Positions 17,202 to 25,722 of a stretch of 64,000 nucleotides of DNA are shown one piece after another. Position 1 is the first letter of the stretch. Every line of letters begins with the position of its first letter. Both the position numbers and the translations under genes were made by a program. This DNA comes from an uncultured Pseudomonadales bacterium (GTDB lineage Bacteria; Pseudomonadota; Gammaproteobacteria; Pseudomonadales; CANNCY01). The notes under the pieces are model-generated. The model was not told the origin of the DNA. It worked only from the letters and a program-made list of their open reading frames with translations, and searched no databases. The stretch covers positions 1,154,958 to 1,218,957 of the forward strand of contig CANNCY010000001.1 of the NCBI GenBank assembly GCA_947503335.1, in the 5' to 3' direction.

Positions 17202-18854
17202 CTAGTTAGCCCAGTAAACCACTTCGTCGCTGTCTTCGATGGGTTGATCAAGCGTCTTATCAATGGCGATAGGCGCTTCTAACGAATAGGGGTACAACGC
17301 CCCTACGCCTTGAGCCTGATGATCATCAATCATTTTTGTAAGCTCAGCCACTAGCTCTGGGCGCTGCTCTGCTAGATTAATCTGCTCGGTAGGGTCATTC
17401 TCTAAATCAAACAACCAAAGCTTGTTCTGCAGTTGCGACCGCATCAGCTTGTGCTGACCAAAGCGCACCGCCTGCAAAAAACCACTTTGAAAGTACAATG
17501 GGCGAGTTTCTGGCTGACGCTCGTTAACAATGGTAAGTAGATCAATACCATCAATTTTAGCTTCAGGCGCAGCACCCGTAATTGCCGCAATGGTTGGCAG
17601 AATATCAATATGCCCTACTGGCACGTCACTTACCGCCGGCGCTTCTACACCCTTAGGCCATTTAACAAAGTACGGCACCTTGATACCGCCCTCGAAAAAG
17701 CTTAGCTTCCAACCACGGTATGGTGCGTTTAGCTCTGACAAACCGACATAGCCTGGCGCGCCGTTATCATTGGTAAACACGACCATCGTATTGTCGGCAA
17801 CACCAGCATCTTCAAGTGCTTGCATTACCTTTTGCACCGAGCGATCAAGCGAACGCATCATTGCCGCATACACACGCAGACGGTGTGGTTTGATATCGCC
17901 CACCGCCTCGTAATCTTCTCTAGTTGCCTGCAGCGGCGTATGAATACCCCAGTGCGCTAAATATAAAAAGAATGGGCGATTTTTATTGGCATGAATTACC
18001 TTTACCGCTTCTTCAGTATAGTAATCAGTGATGTAACCACGGGGCTCAAAGGCATCGCTTGTTTTAGGGTCGATCGTAGGATTGTTGTACGACGCCGCAT
18101 AACGCAACCGTGCCCACAGAAATCTGTCGATTGGGTCGAAATCAATTTTTGCGTTAACCACATCAGGGTGATCTTCGGGCAGATACAAACCGCTTTGCAT
18201 AAGTAAGCTTTCGTCAAAACCCTGCGCATTAGGCGAACTTTCTGCCGAACGACCTAGGTGCCACTTGCCGATATGTACGTTGTGGTAGCCCTTAGTAGCT
18301 AGCATCTCTGCAATGGTTTGCTCACTGCCCGGCAGCCCCTGTTCTGGATACGGTGTGTTGTTAGCATCACTTGCGCGAGTCTCAGGCTCGCCAGGCCCAT
18401 TAAGGCTATTAGCCACCGCCGCGATGGTTTTAGAACTACCCGGAAACGGCGTAAACTCAAACCCTGTACTAGTAGGGTAGCGCCCTGTCATAGTCATCGC
18501 TCGCGATGGTGCACAGGTTGCGTTACCGGCATAACCATTAGTGAATACAGTCGACTGTTGCGCCAAGGCATCAATTGAAGGGGTTTTCAGTGCGCCATTT
18601 GCCACACCCGTGCCGATCGCCGAGATATCGTTGTAGCCCACATCATCTAGCATAATGACTACGATATTTGGCGGGCGCTGTTCGCCTGTTGGTTCTGCAG
18701 GCCCCTGCTGCCACTGAATCTCTTTGTTTTCAGCAATTGGATACTCGCGGTCAGACTGAAACTTAACAACACCGAGCATTAATTCAGTGCGATAAGACCA
18801 GGCTACCGCCGCCCCCACCGCTATTGCTGCACCCGCGACAATCAATTTTTTCAT
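17202..18854 (-). CDS. Type I (formylglycine) sulfatase 1, exported or membrane-anchored
   Basis: An alkaline-phosphatase-fold sulfatase of 550 residues. The N-terminal hydrophobic stretch (about 4-20) is a signal or anchor. The metal-binding start of the fold is NIVVIMLDDVGYND, and the formylglycine motif CAPSR has Cys114 as the residue to be oxidised. HIGKWHLG and FTNDNGAPG supply further active-site residues. Such enzymes remove sulfate esters from aryl, steroid or sugar substrates. It is transcribed alone from a promoter carrying the best copy of the operator-like palindrome (18878-18898). It converges on the metallo-hydrolase gene with 13 bases between. Confidence 0.93.
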   Translation of the reverse strand: MKKLIVAGAAIAVGAAVAWSYRTELMLGVVKFQSDREYPIAENKEIQWQQGPAEPTGEQRPPNIVVIMLDDVGYNDISAIGTGVANGALKTPSIDALAQQSTVFTNGYAGNATCAPSRAMTMTGRYPTSTGFEFTPFPGSSKTIAAVANSLNGPGEPETRASDANNTPYPEQGLPGSEQTIAEMLATKGYHNVHIGKWHLGRSAESSPNAQGFDESLLMQSGLYLPEDHPDVVNAKIDFDPIDRFLWARLRYAASYNNPTIDPKTSDAFEPRGYITDYYTEEAVKVIHANKNRPFFLYLAHWGIHTPLQATREDYEAVGDIKPHRLRVYAAMMRSLDRSVQKVMQALEDAGVADNTMVVFTNDNGAPGYVGLSELNAPYRGWKLSFFEGGIKVPYFVKWPKGVEAPAVSDVPVGHIDILPTIAAITGAAPEAKIDGIDLLTIVNERQPETRPLYFQSGFLQAVRFGQHKLMRSQLQNKLWLFDLENDPTEQINLAEQRPELVAELTKMIDDHQAQGVGALYPYSLEAPIAIDKTLDQPIEDSDEVVYWAN

Positions 18855-18877
18855 AACAGAACACCACTTATTATTAT

Positions 18878-18898
18878 ATTGTCATGTTATATGACAAT
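18878..18898. promoter_or_regulatory. Operator-like palindrome, site 2 (sulfatase 1), perfect copy
   Basis: Perfect 8-base arms ATTGTCAT and ATGACAAT with the 5-base spacer GTTAT. It lies 24 bases ahead of the sulfatase start and directly after the sulfotransferase stop. It is the reference copy for the other sites. Confidence 0.75.
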
Positions 18899-19633
18899 TC
18901 ATACAGTCGGTGCAACCTGTTTTCGTGACGCCATGATGTTGTAGTAATGCATTGCCTGCTCGGCAACGTCGGCTAACGTGTCTGACAGCTCAATATTCAT
19001 GGGCGCATAAGGCTTAAATCCTGTGCTAGCTTCGACCGAGCGATACCAATATGGCGCCCACACACCATCGGTGTCACGCTTACCTGCAGGCCACGCCAAC
19101 ATACCCTCATCAAAGGGGATCTCTAGCTGATTACACAGGCTCGCGATACCCGCTCGTGGATTTTTTAGAATCTCATTGGTATCAACAACTGGCAAGGCTC
19201 GCCCTTGCTGTTCGCAAAGTAACTGATAAAGTTTAGCCTGCTGTACTACACCGATCTCTTCAAGACTACACTCGCCCCTTACACGGGCATATGAAGCAAC
19301 AATCTCGCGCGGGTCGCGTATTAAAAAGCAGTGGGTCAACTCCGTCGCCCAATCTAGATCGTCGCCTTCGAACCAATGATGGGTCATATGCTTTTGGTAT
19401 TGCACCGGCGTTACAACATCGCCGTGAGCGAGCTCATCTGCGACAGCCTGATAAGAGTTATTTTGTGAAACCAACACCTCATCTCGCCCAGGGTGATCAT
19501 CGCCAGTTCGCTTTAAGTAATAGGCATAGAACGGCTCATCAACCACAGAGCAATCGGCTCGATTCTCAAAACTACGCATCATCGCCGTTGATATATTGCG
19601 TGGCCCAGACCACATTGCGATGCGTTTAGTCAT
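18899..19633 (-). CDS. Sulfotransferase-family P-loop protein
   Basis: A cytoplasmic protein of 244 residues. RIAMWSGPRNISTAMMRSF near the N-terminus is the variant P-loop (5'-phosphosulfate binding) of sulfotransferases, followed by a 3'-phosphate-type segment (HCFLIRDPREIVASYARV). Family members transfer sulfate from PAPS or act on other activated phosphates. The start overlaps the end of the aminotransferase gene, an association seen for this subfamily elsewhere. Its real substrate is unknown. It is odd that it sits between two sulfatase genes. Confidence 0.8.
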   Translation of the reverse strand: MTKRIAMWSGPRNISTAMMRSFENRADCSVVDEPFYAYYLKRTGDDHPGRDEVLVSQNNSYQAVADELAHGDVVTPVQYQKHMTHHWFEGDDLDWATELTHCFLIRDPREIVASYARVRGECSLEEIGVVQQAKLYQLLCEQQGRALPVVDTNEILKNPRAGIASLCNQLEIPFDEGMLAWPAGKRDTDGVWAPYWYRSVEASTGFKPYAPMNIELSDTLADVAEQAMHYYNIMASRKQVAPTV

Positions 19634-20543
19634 GGCTAAGCTCTGTCTCTATCATATCGATATACAACCCCTGCAACCGCTCAATCATCGGGTTGTCACC
19701 GACATCGCCCAGCACTCGCCCATCCACCTGCTTCACCGGTGTTAAGCCCGCAAAGGTGCCCGTTACAAAGGCTTCTTCTGCACCATACACATCGCTCAAG
19801 GTAAAGTTGCGTTCAAAAACAGGTATCCCATTAGCCTTACACAGATTGATTACGTTACGACGGGTGATGCCGTCTAAACAGTAATCGCCAGAGCTAGTCC
19901 AGACCTCGCCCTCTCGAACGATAAAAAAGTGTGTGCTGTTACAGGTTGCCACAAAGCCGTGTGGGTCAAGCATGAGCGATTCGTCGGCGCCGGCTTTGGC
20001 CGCTTGAATACAAGCAAAAATACAATTCAGTTTTGAGTGGGTATTTAATTTAGGATCTTGCACATCGCTATAGCCACGGCGCACATGCGAAGTAAACAGC
20101 TCAATGCCATCAAAGTTGTCGCGTTTAATGGGCGATTTGTGCTCGGCGATGATGACGATGGTAGCGGGCGAGATGGTAACGCGAGGGTCTTGGTACGGCG
20201 TGGCCTTTTCGCCGCGGGTTACCATTAAGCGAATATGTACGCCGTCGATCATCTCGTTGGCGCGACAGGTATCGATAATTCGATCGACCATTTCATCGGG
20301 GCCGATACCGATATCCATATCTAGGGCTTTAGCGCCATCGTATAGGCGTTTCATGTGCTGATCAATAAAGGCTAACTTGCCGTGGTGCAGACGAATGCCT
20401 TCCCAAACGCCATCGCCCAAGATAAAGCCACTATCAAACACTGAGATTTTTGCATCGGCTCTAGGTACCAGCTCGCCATTTATGTTGATTAAAATGCGCT
20501 CGTTGCGCTCATCAATTGCGTACTCGTGGGTACCCTTACCCAT
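19626..20543 (-). CDS. Class IV (branched-chain / D-amino-acid type) PLP aminotransferase
   Basis: A fold-type IV aminotransferase of 305 residues. ISVFDSGFILGDGVWEGIR (about 33-51) is the typical family start. The catalytic lysine is probably in LNTHSKLNCIF, and the PLP-phosphate loops include CNSTHFF and DGITRRNVI. Family members are BCAT (IlvE), D-alanine aminotransferase and aminodeoxychorismate lyase. The association with a sulfotransferase and a TetR gene argues against housekeeping IlvE. It is 9 bases after the TetR gene stop in the same operon. Confidence 0.87.
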   Translation of the reverse strand: MGKGTHEYAIDERNERILININGELVPRADAKISVFDSGFILGDGVWEGIRLHHGKLAFIDQHMKRLYDGAKALDMDIGIGPDEMVDRIIDTCRANEMIDGVHIRLMVTRGEKATPYQDPRVTISPATIVIIAEHKSPIKRDNFDGIELFTSHVRRGYSDVQDPKLNTHSKLNCIFACIQAAKAGADESLMLDPHGFVATCNSTHFFIVREGEVWTSSGDYCLDGITRRNVINLCKANGIPVFERNFTLSDVYGAEEAFVTGTFAGLTPVKQVDGRVLGDVGDNPMIERLQGLYIDMIETELSHD

Positions 20544-20551
20544 GTTTCACC

Positions 20552-21130
20552 TCATTCGAATTGCTGTGTTACCACCTTTAAAATAATGTCAAAGCAGTTT
20601 TGTTCAGATTGTTTTTGATCGGTTGACAAACGATCATAAAACTCAAAATCGGTAGACGCTAAAACAATGTGCTGTGACTGTTCGTCTAGATCGGCAAGCT
20701 CAGGCACTACGCGCAAAAAATCTTTACGCAACAAATGCTGATTGCGCTCATTAAGCTCGGCCATATAGGTAGACCGCCAACGCAACATTAGCGTTGCGCG
20801 CATCAAATTGCGCTGTTGGCGCCAGTTTTTACAACGAGCAGCAACTGCCGACTCTAAGCGCTTGTGCAACGAGCCTTCAGTAATCTGCTCTTCAAAGTTT
20901 TTAACCGACGTAGGGTGAATCACTGCGTTGATTTCGGCATACAGTGTATCCATATCTTCAAAGTGTCGAAACACACTTCTTATAGACACCTCGGCAGTAT
21001 CTGCTACTTGCTGCGCGGTGGGCATAAACACGCCATCACGCATAAGCTGAAGCAGCGCATCTACAATTTTTTCGCGACTGCGAATACTTCTTAGCTGTCG
21101 GCCATCATTCTTATTATTTTTGACTGTCAC
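20552..21130 (-). CDS. TetR-family transcriptional regulator
   Basis: A protein of 192 residues with an N-terminal helix-turn-helix. The recognition region includes QQVADTAEVSIRSVFRHFED (about 41-60), a normal TetR arrangement, followed by a variable helical ligand domain. The start codon is GTG. It heads the regulator-aminotransferase-sulfotransferase operon and is divergent from the DJ-1/sulfatase 2 pair, with a copy of the operator-like palindrome (21223-21243) between. That makes it the best candidate to bind all the palindrome sites. Ligand and sign of regulation are unknown. Confidence 0.88.
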   Translation of the reverse strand: MTVKNNKNDGRQLRSIRSREKIVDALLQLMRDGVFMPTAQQVADTAEVSIRSVFRHFEDMDTLYAEINAVIHPTSVKNFEEQITEGSLHKRLESAVAARCKNWRQQRNLMRATLMLRWRSTYMAELNERNQHLLRKDFLRVVPELADLDEQSQHIVLASTDFEFYDRLSTDQKQSEQNCFDIILKVVTQQFE

Positions 21131-21222
21131 TTCGTATTCACTTTAAAAGGGTTAATCATTTGAACCTATCACTTAGGTACCGTCATAAGCAATACGTATA
21201 CCGTTTTACTAGAGCGGCAAAT

Positions 21223-21243
21223 TATGGCATATAGTATGACAGA
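21223..21243. promoter_or_regulatory. Operator-like palindrome, site 3 (TetR / DJ-1)
   Basis: Arms TATGGCAT and ATGACAGA around the 5-base spacer ATAGT. They keep the TGxCAT-N5-ATGACA core of the perfect site. It sits 28 bases ahead of the DJ-1 family ATG, in the control region shared with the TetR gene. Confidence 0.55.
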
Positions 21244-21270
21244 AATCGAACAACCAGAGTGAACCTTGCC

Positions 21271-22119
21271 ATGTCTTTAGTCATGAAAATTGCCATCCCT
21301 GTACTGATTATCATTGCGATCGTTGCAATACTATTACCCACGTTGCTGCACAAGGCTGGCATGCACCCCGACTACGATGGCGAAGCAACCAAAGCTCCGG
21401 GGCTTAAAGCACTTGTCATTACCACAAGCCATGGCACTTTAGACAAGCCGAACGGCAAGACCGGCAAAAAAACAGGCGTGTTTGCCTCAGAGATGACACA
21501 CCCGTACTACACCTTTTTAGATGCCGGTATGCAGGTCGATCTAGCCAGCATTAAGGGTGGCGAAGTGCCGATTGACCCGCAGTCATTTATGCGCCCTATT
21601 CGCTCGCCATTAGATGATCGGTACCTCAACGACAGCGTATTTCAGGCTAAGGTAAAGAATTCGCTTAAGATCGATGATATCGATTTTACTCAGTACGATA
21701 TTATCTCGATCGCTGGCGGTTGGGGCGCAGCTTATGATTTAGCTCAATCAACCGTTTTAGCCGAAAAGATTAGCCAAGCGTACTACGGCAACACCAACGC
21801 CATCATCGGCGGTGTGTGCCATGGCGTTCTTGGCCTTGTTGGCGCCAAAGCCAATGACGGCTCACTACTTATTACTGGCCGTGAAATGACCGGTGTAACC
21901 GATAAACAGATCAAAGAACTGGGCATCGATGTGACACCGCTACACCCAGAAACCGAGCTAAGAAAAGCAGGTGCGGTGTTTGTATCTAATACTAAGTTTA
22001 GAGATATCTTTGCCACCGACGTTGCGGTCGATCAAGAGCAGCGTTTTGTAACTGGCCAGAACCAGAACTCTGCATTAGAGATGGCCCACAAGATGATTCA
22101 GCTAGCGGTTGCAAAATGA
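21271..22119 (+). CDS. DJ-1/PfpI-family (class I glutamine amidotransferase-like) protein
   Basis: A protein of 282 residues with an N-terminal hydrophobic segment (about 5-25) that anchors or exports it, which is unusual for the family. A DJ-1/PfpI domain follows, with the nucleophile elbow GGVCHGVLGLVG, whose Cys is the expected reactive residue. Relatives include chaperones, glyoxalase III and isonitrile hydratases. The start is ATG 21271, or GTG 21259. The last four bases overlap sulfatase 2 (ATGA), so the two are co-translated and probably act in one pathway. Confidence 0.82.
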   Translation: MSLVMKIAIPVLIIIAIVAILLPTLLHKAGMHPDYDGEATKAPGLKALVITTSHGTLDKPNGKTGKKTGVFASEMTHPYYTFLDAGMQVDLASIKGGEVPIDPQSFMRPIRSPLDDRYLNDSVFQAKVKNSLKIDDIDFTQYDIISIAGGWGAAYDLAQSTVLAEKISQAYYGNTNAIIGGVCHGVLGLVGAKANDGSLLITGREMTGVTDKQIKELGIDVTPLHPETELRKAGAVFVSNTKFRDIFATDVAVDQEQRFVTGQNQNSALEMAHKMIQLAVAK

Positions 22120-23900
22120 TGATTCGCCGAGCTGTATGTGCGCTAGCCGTTTCAAGCTGCTTATTAGCGAGTGCCTATGCTGACGATCGCCCTAACATCG
22201 TGTTTATTATGAGCGATGATGTTGGCTTTAGTGACCTCTCTAGCTATGGCAGCGAAATTAAAACCCCTAACATCGACGCGCTGGCAAACCAAGGCGTAAG
22301 ATTTAGCAACTACTATACTTCGGCCAGCTGTGCCCCGTCGCGCGCCATGGCCTTGACCGGTATCGACGCCCATCGAGCAGGCCTTGCAAACATATCTGAG
22401 GCGGTAACGCCTGCTCAAAGCCACTCGCCCTTTTACCAAGCTTTCTTAAGGGATGAAGCCATAACCATTGCACAGCTGTTAAAAGACAGTGGCTACGACA
22501 CCATGATGGCCGGCAAATGGCACCTAGGCTATGAAACCAAGAAACTTCGCCCCATCAGCAAAGGTTTTGATCAAACGCTGATGATGCCGTTTTCAGGGGG
22601 CGACAACTACGACCACCGTTCGTACTTACCCATGTACGACCAGACCCTTTGGTTTAAAAACGGTGAGCCCTATCAGCTACCTGATAACTTTTATAGCTCT
22701 GAAGGTATCATCGATGAAACCATTGCCCAGATAGAACGCACAAAAGATTCAGGCAAACCCTTTTTTAGCTACGTGTCATTTCAAGCGGTTCATATACCAG
22801 TACAAGCACCTTTTGAGCACACAGAAAAATATTTAGACACCTATAAAGACGGCTGGGATGCCTTGCGCGAGCGACGCCAAATGTCGGTTAAAGCCGCAGG
22901 CATGATTGCAGAAGATGCACCCATGAAACGCGCGCCAACTACTGACGACTGGAACGCTTTGTCGGCCGATGAAAAAGCCCATGCCTCTAAGGCGATGGCT
23001 GTTTATGCAGGCATGATGGATGCTATGGATCTTCATATTGGCCGTCTTGTGCAGTACTTAAAAGATACCAACCAATACGACAACACCATCTTCATTTTCA
23101 CCTCTGATAACGGCGCAGAAGGCGCAGACGCGAAGTTTCAGGGTGAGTTAGCATGGCGCTTAATGCTGCTAGATTTAGGCTATAACGATGATATCGAAAC
23201 CTTAGGCGAGCGCGGCAGCTATAACTATATCGGCACTAGCTTTGCCAACTCTGCGGTATCTCCATTGGGCGAGTTTAAAATGCATGCAGGCGAAGGAGGC
23301 ATTCGCGTCCCGCTGATTGTTTCTGGGCCTATTGTTAACGAAAACATAGAGGGCGAAATCACCCATTCTCGCGCCTTCGTGAAGGATGTGGCGGCCACCA
23401 TATTGAGCGCCGCAAACGTTACGCACCCGGGGGCCAACTACCAAGGCAAAGTAATCGAGCCGTTAACAGGTAAAAACCTCGCCCCCGTGCTAAATGATCT
23501 TTCTTCGAAGATTTATGCAGACGACGAATACATCGCCTATGAGATTGGTGGCAATGCAGCCCTGCTTAAGGGTGACTACAAAATCATGATTAGCCGAGGT
23601 GAAGGCCATTATAACGAATGGCAGCTGTTCAATATTAGAAAAGACCCTGGCGAAACGACTCCCTTGCAGTCAATTGAAACAGCTAAGTTTCAAGAGCTGC
23701 TCAGCGACTACGAGCATTACGTTAAGCAGAACGGCGTGATCGAGGTGCCTGCAGATTATCTGCAGCTGAAACAGGTAACCATCAACAATCTAAAGGTGAT
23801 AGCAAAAAGGCCTAGCACTTTGATTGTACTAGGCCTATTAACAGTGCTTATTGGGTGGGCTCTAGCTCGTCTGACTCGACGCTTGAGGTTGAAGCGATAA
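22116..23900 (+). CDS. Type I (formylglycine) sulfatase 2 with C-terminal membrane anchor
   Basis: A sulfatase of 594 residues. The signal peptide is residues 1-22 (LLASAYA). The fold start is NIVFIMSDDVGFSD, the formylglycine motif is CAPSR with Cys72, and MAGKWHLGY and FTSDNGAEG complete the active site. The family usually ends soluble. This protein adds a C-terminal hydrophobic segment (about 565-583) closed by a basic tail (RRLRLKR), predicting an inner-membrane anchor. The last 53 bases overlap the opposing dehalogenase-like gene and contain that gene's terminator hairpin. Confidence 0.92.
   Translation: MMIRRAVCALAVSSCLLASAYADDRPNIVFIMSDDVGFSDLSSYGSEIKTPNIDALANQGVRFSNYYTSASCAPSRAMALTGIDAHRAGLANISEAVTPAQSHSPFYQAFLRDEAITIAQLLKDSGYDTMMAGKWHLGYETKKLRPISKGFDQTLMMPFSGGDNYDHRSYLPMYDQTLWFKNGEPYQLPDNFYSSEGIIDETIAQIERTKDSGKPFFSYVSFQAVHIPVQAPFEHTEKYLDTYKDGWDALRERRQMSVKAAGMIAEDAPMKRAPTTDDWNALSADEKAHASKAMAVYAGMMDAMDLHIGRLVQYLKDTNQYDNTIFIFTSDNGAEGADAKFQGELAWRLMLLDLGYNDDIETLGERGSYNYIGTSFANSAVSPLGEFKMHAGEGGIRVPLIVSGPIVNENIEGEITHSRAFVKDVAATILSAANVTHPGANYQGKVIEPLTGKNLAPVLNDLSSKIYADDEYIAYEIGGNAALLKGDYKIMISRGEGHYNEWQLFNIRKDPGETTPLQSIETAKFQELLSDYEHYVKQNGVIEVPADYLQLKQVTINNLKVIAKRPSTLIVLGLLTVLIGWALARLTRRLRLKR
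23808..23836 (-). terminator. Terminator of the SDR-dehalogenase operon inside the sulfatase 2 gene
   Basis: Inverted repeat AGGCCTAG / CTAGGCCT. On the minus strand the second arm is followed by a T-run (GGCCTTTTTGC), the form of a rho-independent terminator. It begins 12 bases past the stop of the leftward dehalogenase-like gene. On the plus strand the same bases encode part of the sulfatase C-terminal anchor. Confidence 0.7.
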
Positions 23901-24792
23901 AGTTAACGACCGCTTCTACCAACTCGTCAGGCTTATCCTCTTGAAGAAAATGGCCTGCTCCACTGATTCGCTCATGGGGCTGGCCCTTACAGCCTGGCAC
24001 CAATTTAATTAAGGCACGCTCACCACCTTTAGTGACAGGGTCACGGGTTGCAAACAGGGTTAAGAATGGCTTATCAAACTCACCCAATTTAGCCAGCGTT
24101 TTTCGGTTTTCGATAGCACTTTGCTGATGAGGGTACACCCCCAATAACATTGGAAACTTTAGAATACCCGCCTGCGCAGACAACGTATCAAACGGAGCCT
24201 TATAGCCAGCAAAATCAGCAGCAGTAAAGGCTGGGTTAATAATCGCACCGCCCAATGCTTTTTTAAATGGAAACATCGGCAAAAAGCGCATGACCCGCTG
24301 CCATACTCGCAACCATCTATTGTTAAATCGACCGTCTAGCAGACCAGTGTTTGCCGCAACCACTCGATCAAATCGCTCTGGCTGTTCGGCAACAATCGTT
24401 AAACCTATGGTGCCGCCCCAGTCTTGGCAAAACAGCGTCACCTTGCGCAGCTCCATCGCCTCGTACCACTTCGTCATCCACTCTACGTGGCGACGCTGAG
24501 TGTAATACTTTTTCTTTGCTGGCTTATCACTGCGACCACAACCAATTAGATCAACAGCTAGTACACGGTGCCCTGCAGCCACTAGCCCAGGGATCATCTT
24601 GCGATATAGGTAAGACCAGGTCGGGTTGCCGTGCATCAATACGATAGGGGCAGCATCTCGTGGCCCCTCATCGATATAATGCACCCGCAGCTCTGTGCCA
24701 TCATTATCAACTATGGTTTGATAGTTAGGCTTGAAATCAAAGTCTGGCAGCCCCTCAAAGCGAGAATCAGGGGTGCGATGAACCTTCATCAT
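23848..24792 (-). CDS. Haloalkane dehalogenase-like alpha/beta hydrolase
   Basis: An alpha/beta hydrolase of 314 residues. The oxyanion motif is HGNPTWSYLYR. The nucleophile elbow is CQDWGG with Asp124 followed by a Trp, as in haloalkane dehalogenases, whose Trp helps bind halide. An acidic residue is in FATRDP and the catalytic His in GAGHFLQED. Haloalkane dehalogenases hydrolyse a carbon-halogen bond to an alcohol. Epoxide hydrolases have a similar elbow, but the Asn-Pro-Thr-Trp run favours a dehalogenase. The start overlaps the SDR gene stop (ATGATGA). Confidence 0.82.
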   Translation of the reverse strand: MMKVHRTPDSRFEGLPDFDFKPNYQTIVDNDGTELRVHYIDEGPRDAAPIVLMHGNPTWSYLYRKMIPGLVAAGHRVLAVDLIGCGRSDKPAKKKYYTQRRHVEWMTKWYEAMELRKVTLFCQDWGGTIGLTIVAEQPERFDRVVAANTGLLDGRFNNRWLRVWQRVMRFLPMFPFKKALGGAIINPAFTAADFAGYKAPFDTLSAQAGILKFPMLLGVYPHQQSAIENRKTLAKLGEFDKPFLTLFATRDPVTKGGERALIKLVPGCKGQPHERISGAGHFLQEDKPDELVEAVVNFIASTSSVESDELEPTQ

Positions 24793-25553
24793 AGGGTCAT
24801 GCCCCCGTCTACCACAATGCATTCGCCTGTTGTATACGATGATGCGTCAGATACCAGATATAAAACCGTGCCTGCCATCTCTTGAGGCTCAGCGTGGCGA
24901 TGCATAGGAATCTTTGAGATAGCTTCTTTATGAATGTCTTCATGGGTAAACAAGGCACCAGCAAATTTGGTCTTAGTTAAACCAGGCAACAGTGCGTTAA
25001 CGCGAATATTAAAGCCTGCACATTCTTTAGCGAATGTTTTGGTCATGTTAACCACGGCTGCCTTGGTGATCGAGTAGATGCCCTGAAATACACCAGGCTG
25101 TAACGCATTGATCGACGCGGTATTTACGATGCTACCACCGCCGTTTTCACGCATAATCTTGCCGGCCTCAATAGACATGAAGAAGTAACCACGAACGTTA
25201 ACATCTACTGTTTTGTTATAGGCGCCAAGGTCAGTATCAAGCACATGACCAAAGTAAGGGTTAGTAGCTGCATTGTTAACTAAGATGTCTAACTTGCCAT
25301 GCTTGTCTTTGATCTGCGCAAAGGCATTAATGATATCGTCCATGTCGCCTACATGGCACGGAAGAGCCTCAGCACTATGGCCTGCTGCCACAATCTCATC
25401 AACCACTGCCTGACAACCGTCTAGCTTACGTGAAGACACCAACACATGAGCGCCCTGTTCGGCCAATAGTTTGGCTATCGCCTCGCCAATACCACGGCTT
25501 GCGCCTGTTACCAACGCGATCTTGCCAGTTAGGTCAAATAAATTTGTCGACAT
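24789..25553 (-). CDS. Short-chain dehydrogenase/reductase (SDR)
   Basis: A classical SDR of 254 residues. The cofactor motif is TGASRGIGEA (about 17-26), then NNAATNP, the catalytic Ser in NTASINAL, and YSITK (Tyr-x-x-x-Lys). Such enzymes oxidise or reduce alcohols and ketones with NAD(P)H. It is first in a two-gene operon with the dehalogenase-like hydrolase, which would supply an alcohol substrate, so successive steps are plausible. The palindrome at 25618 lies in the control region shared with the divergent kinase-like gene. Confidence 0.92.
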   Translation of the reverse strand: MSTNLFDLTGKIALVTGASRGIGEAIAKLLAEQGAHVLVSSRKLDGCQAVVDEIVAAGHSAEALPCHVGDMDDIINAFAQIKDKHGKLDILVNNAATNPYFGHVLDTDLGAYNKTVDVNVRGYFFMSIEAGKIMRENGGGSIVNTASINALQPGVFQGIYSITKAAVVNMTKTFAKECAGFNIRVNALLPGLTKTKFAGALFTHEDIHKEAISKIPMHRHAEPQEMAGTVLYLVSDASSYTTGECIVVDGGMTL

Positions 25554-25617
25554 GGGGTGTTCCTTTCTTGTTACAGTTAGCGTTATATTTTTTTAAAGCT
25601 GTTGCCAGATATTAAAT

Positions 25618-25638
25618 ATTGTCACACAATATGACAAT
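25618..25638. promoter_or_regulatory. Operator-like palindrome, site 4 (SDR operon / kinase-like gene)
   Basis: Arms ATTGTCAC and ATGACAAT around the spacer ACAAT, one mismatch from the perfect copy. It is between the divergent starts at 25553 and 25723, so one site could control both units. Confidence 0.7.
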
Positions 25639-25722
25639 AGCCAGAAGGCACTAAACTTTCGCTCTAAGAATTACCCTTTGCTTTTAAATAAAGCTATCTG
25701 GGCAAACAATGGATACATAAAA

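Noticed and set aside
18878-18898. Palindrome as an attachment site or transposon end
   Set aside because: No integrase or transposase is near, copies lie at promoters and not at gene-block edges, and no direct target repeats flank them. An operator is the simpler reading.
23848-23900. Frameshift or misassembly at the end of sulfatase 2
   Set aside because: The frame is open through a hydrophobic helix plus basic tail, and the opposing gene is intact with a complete dehalogenase C-terminus; both appear real.
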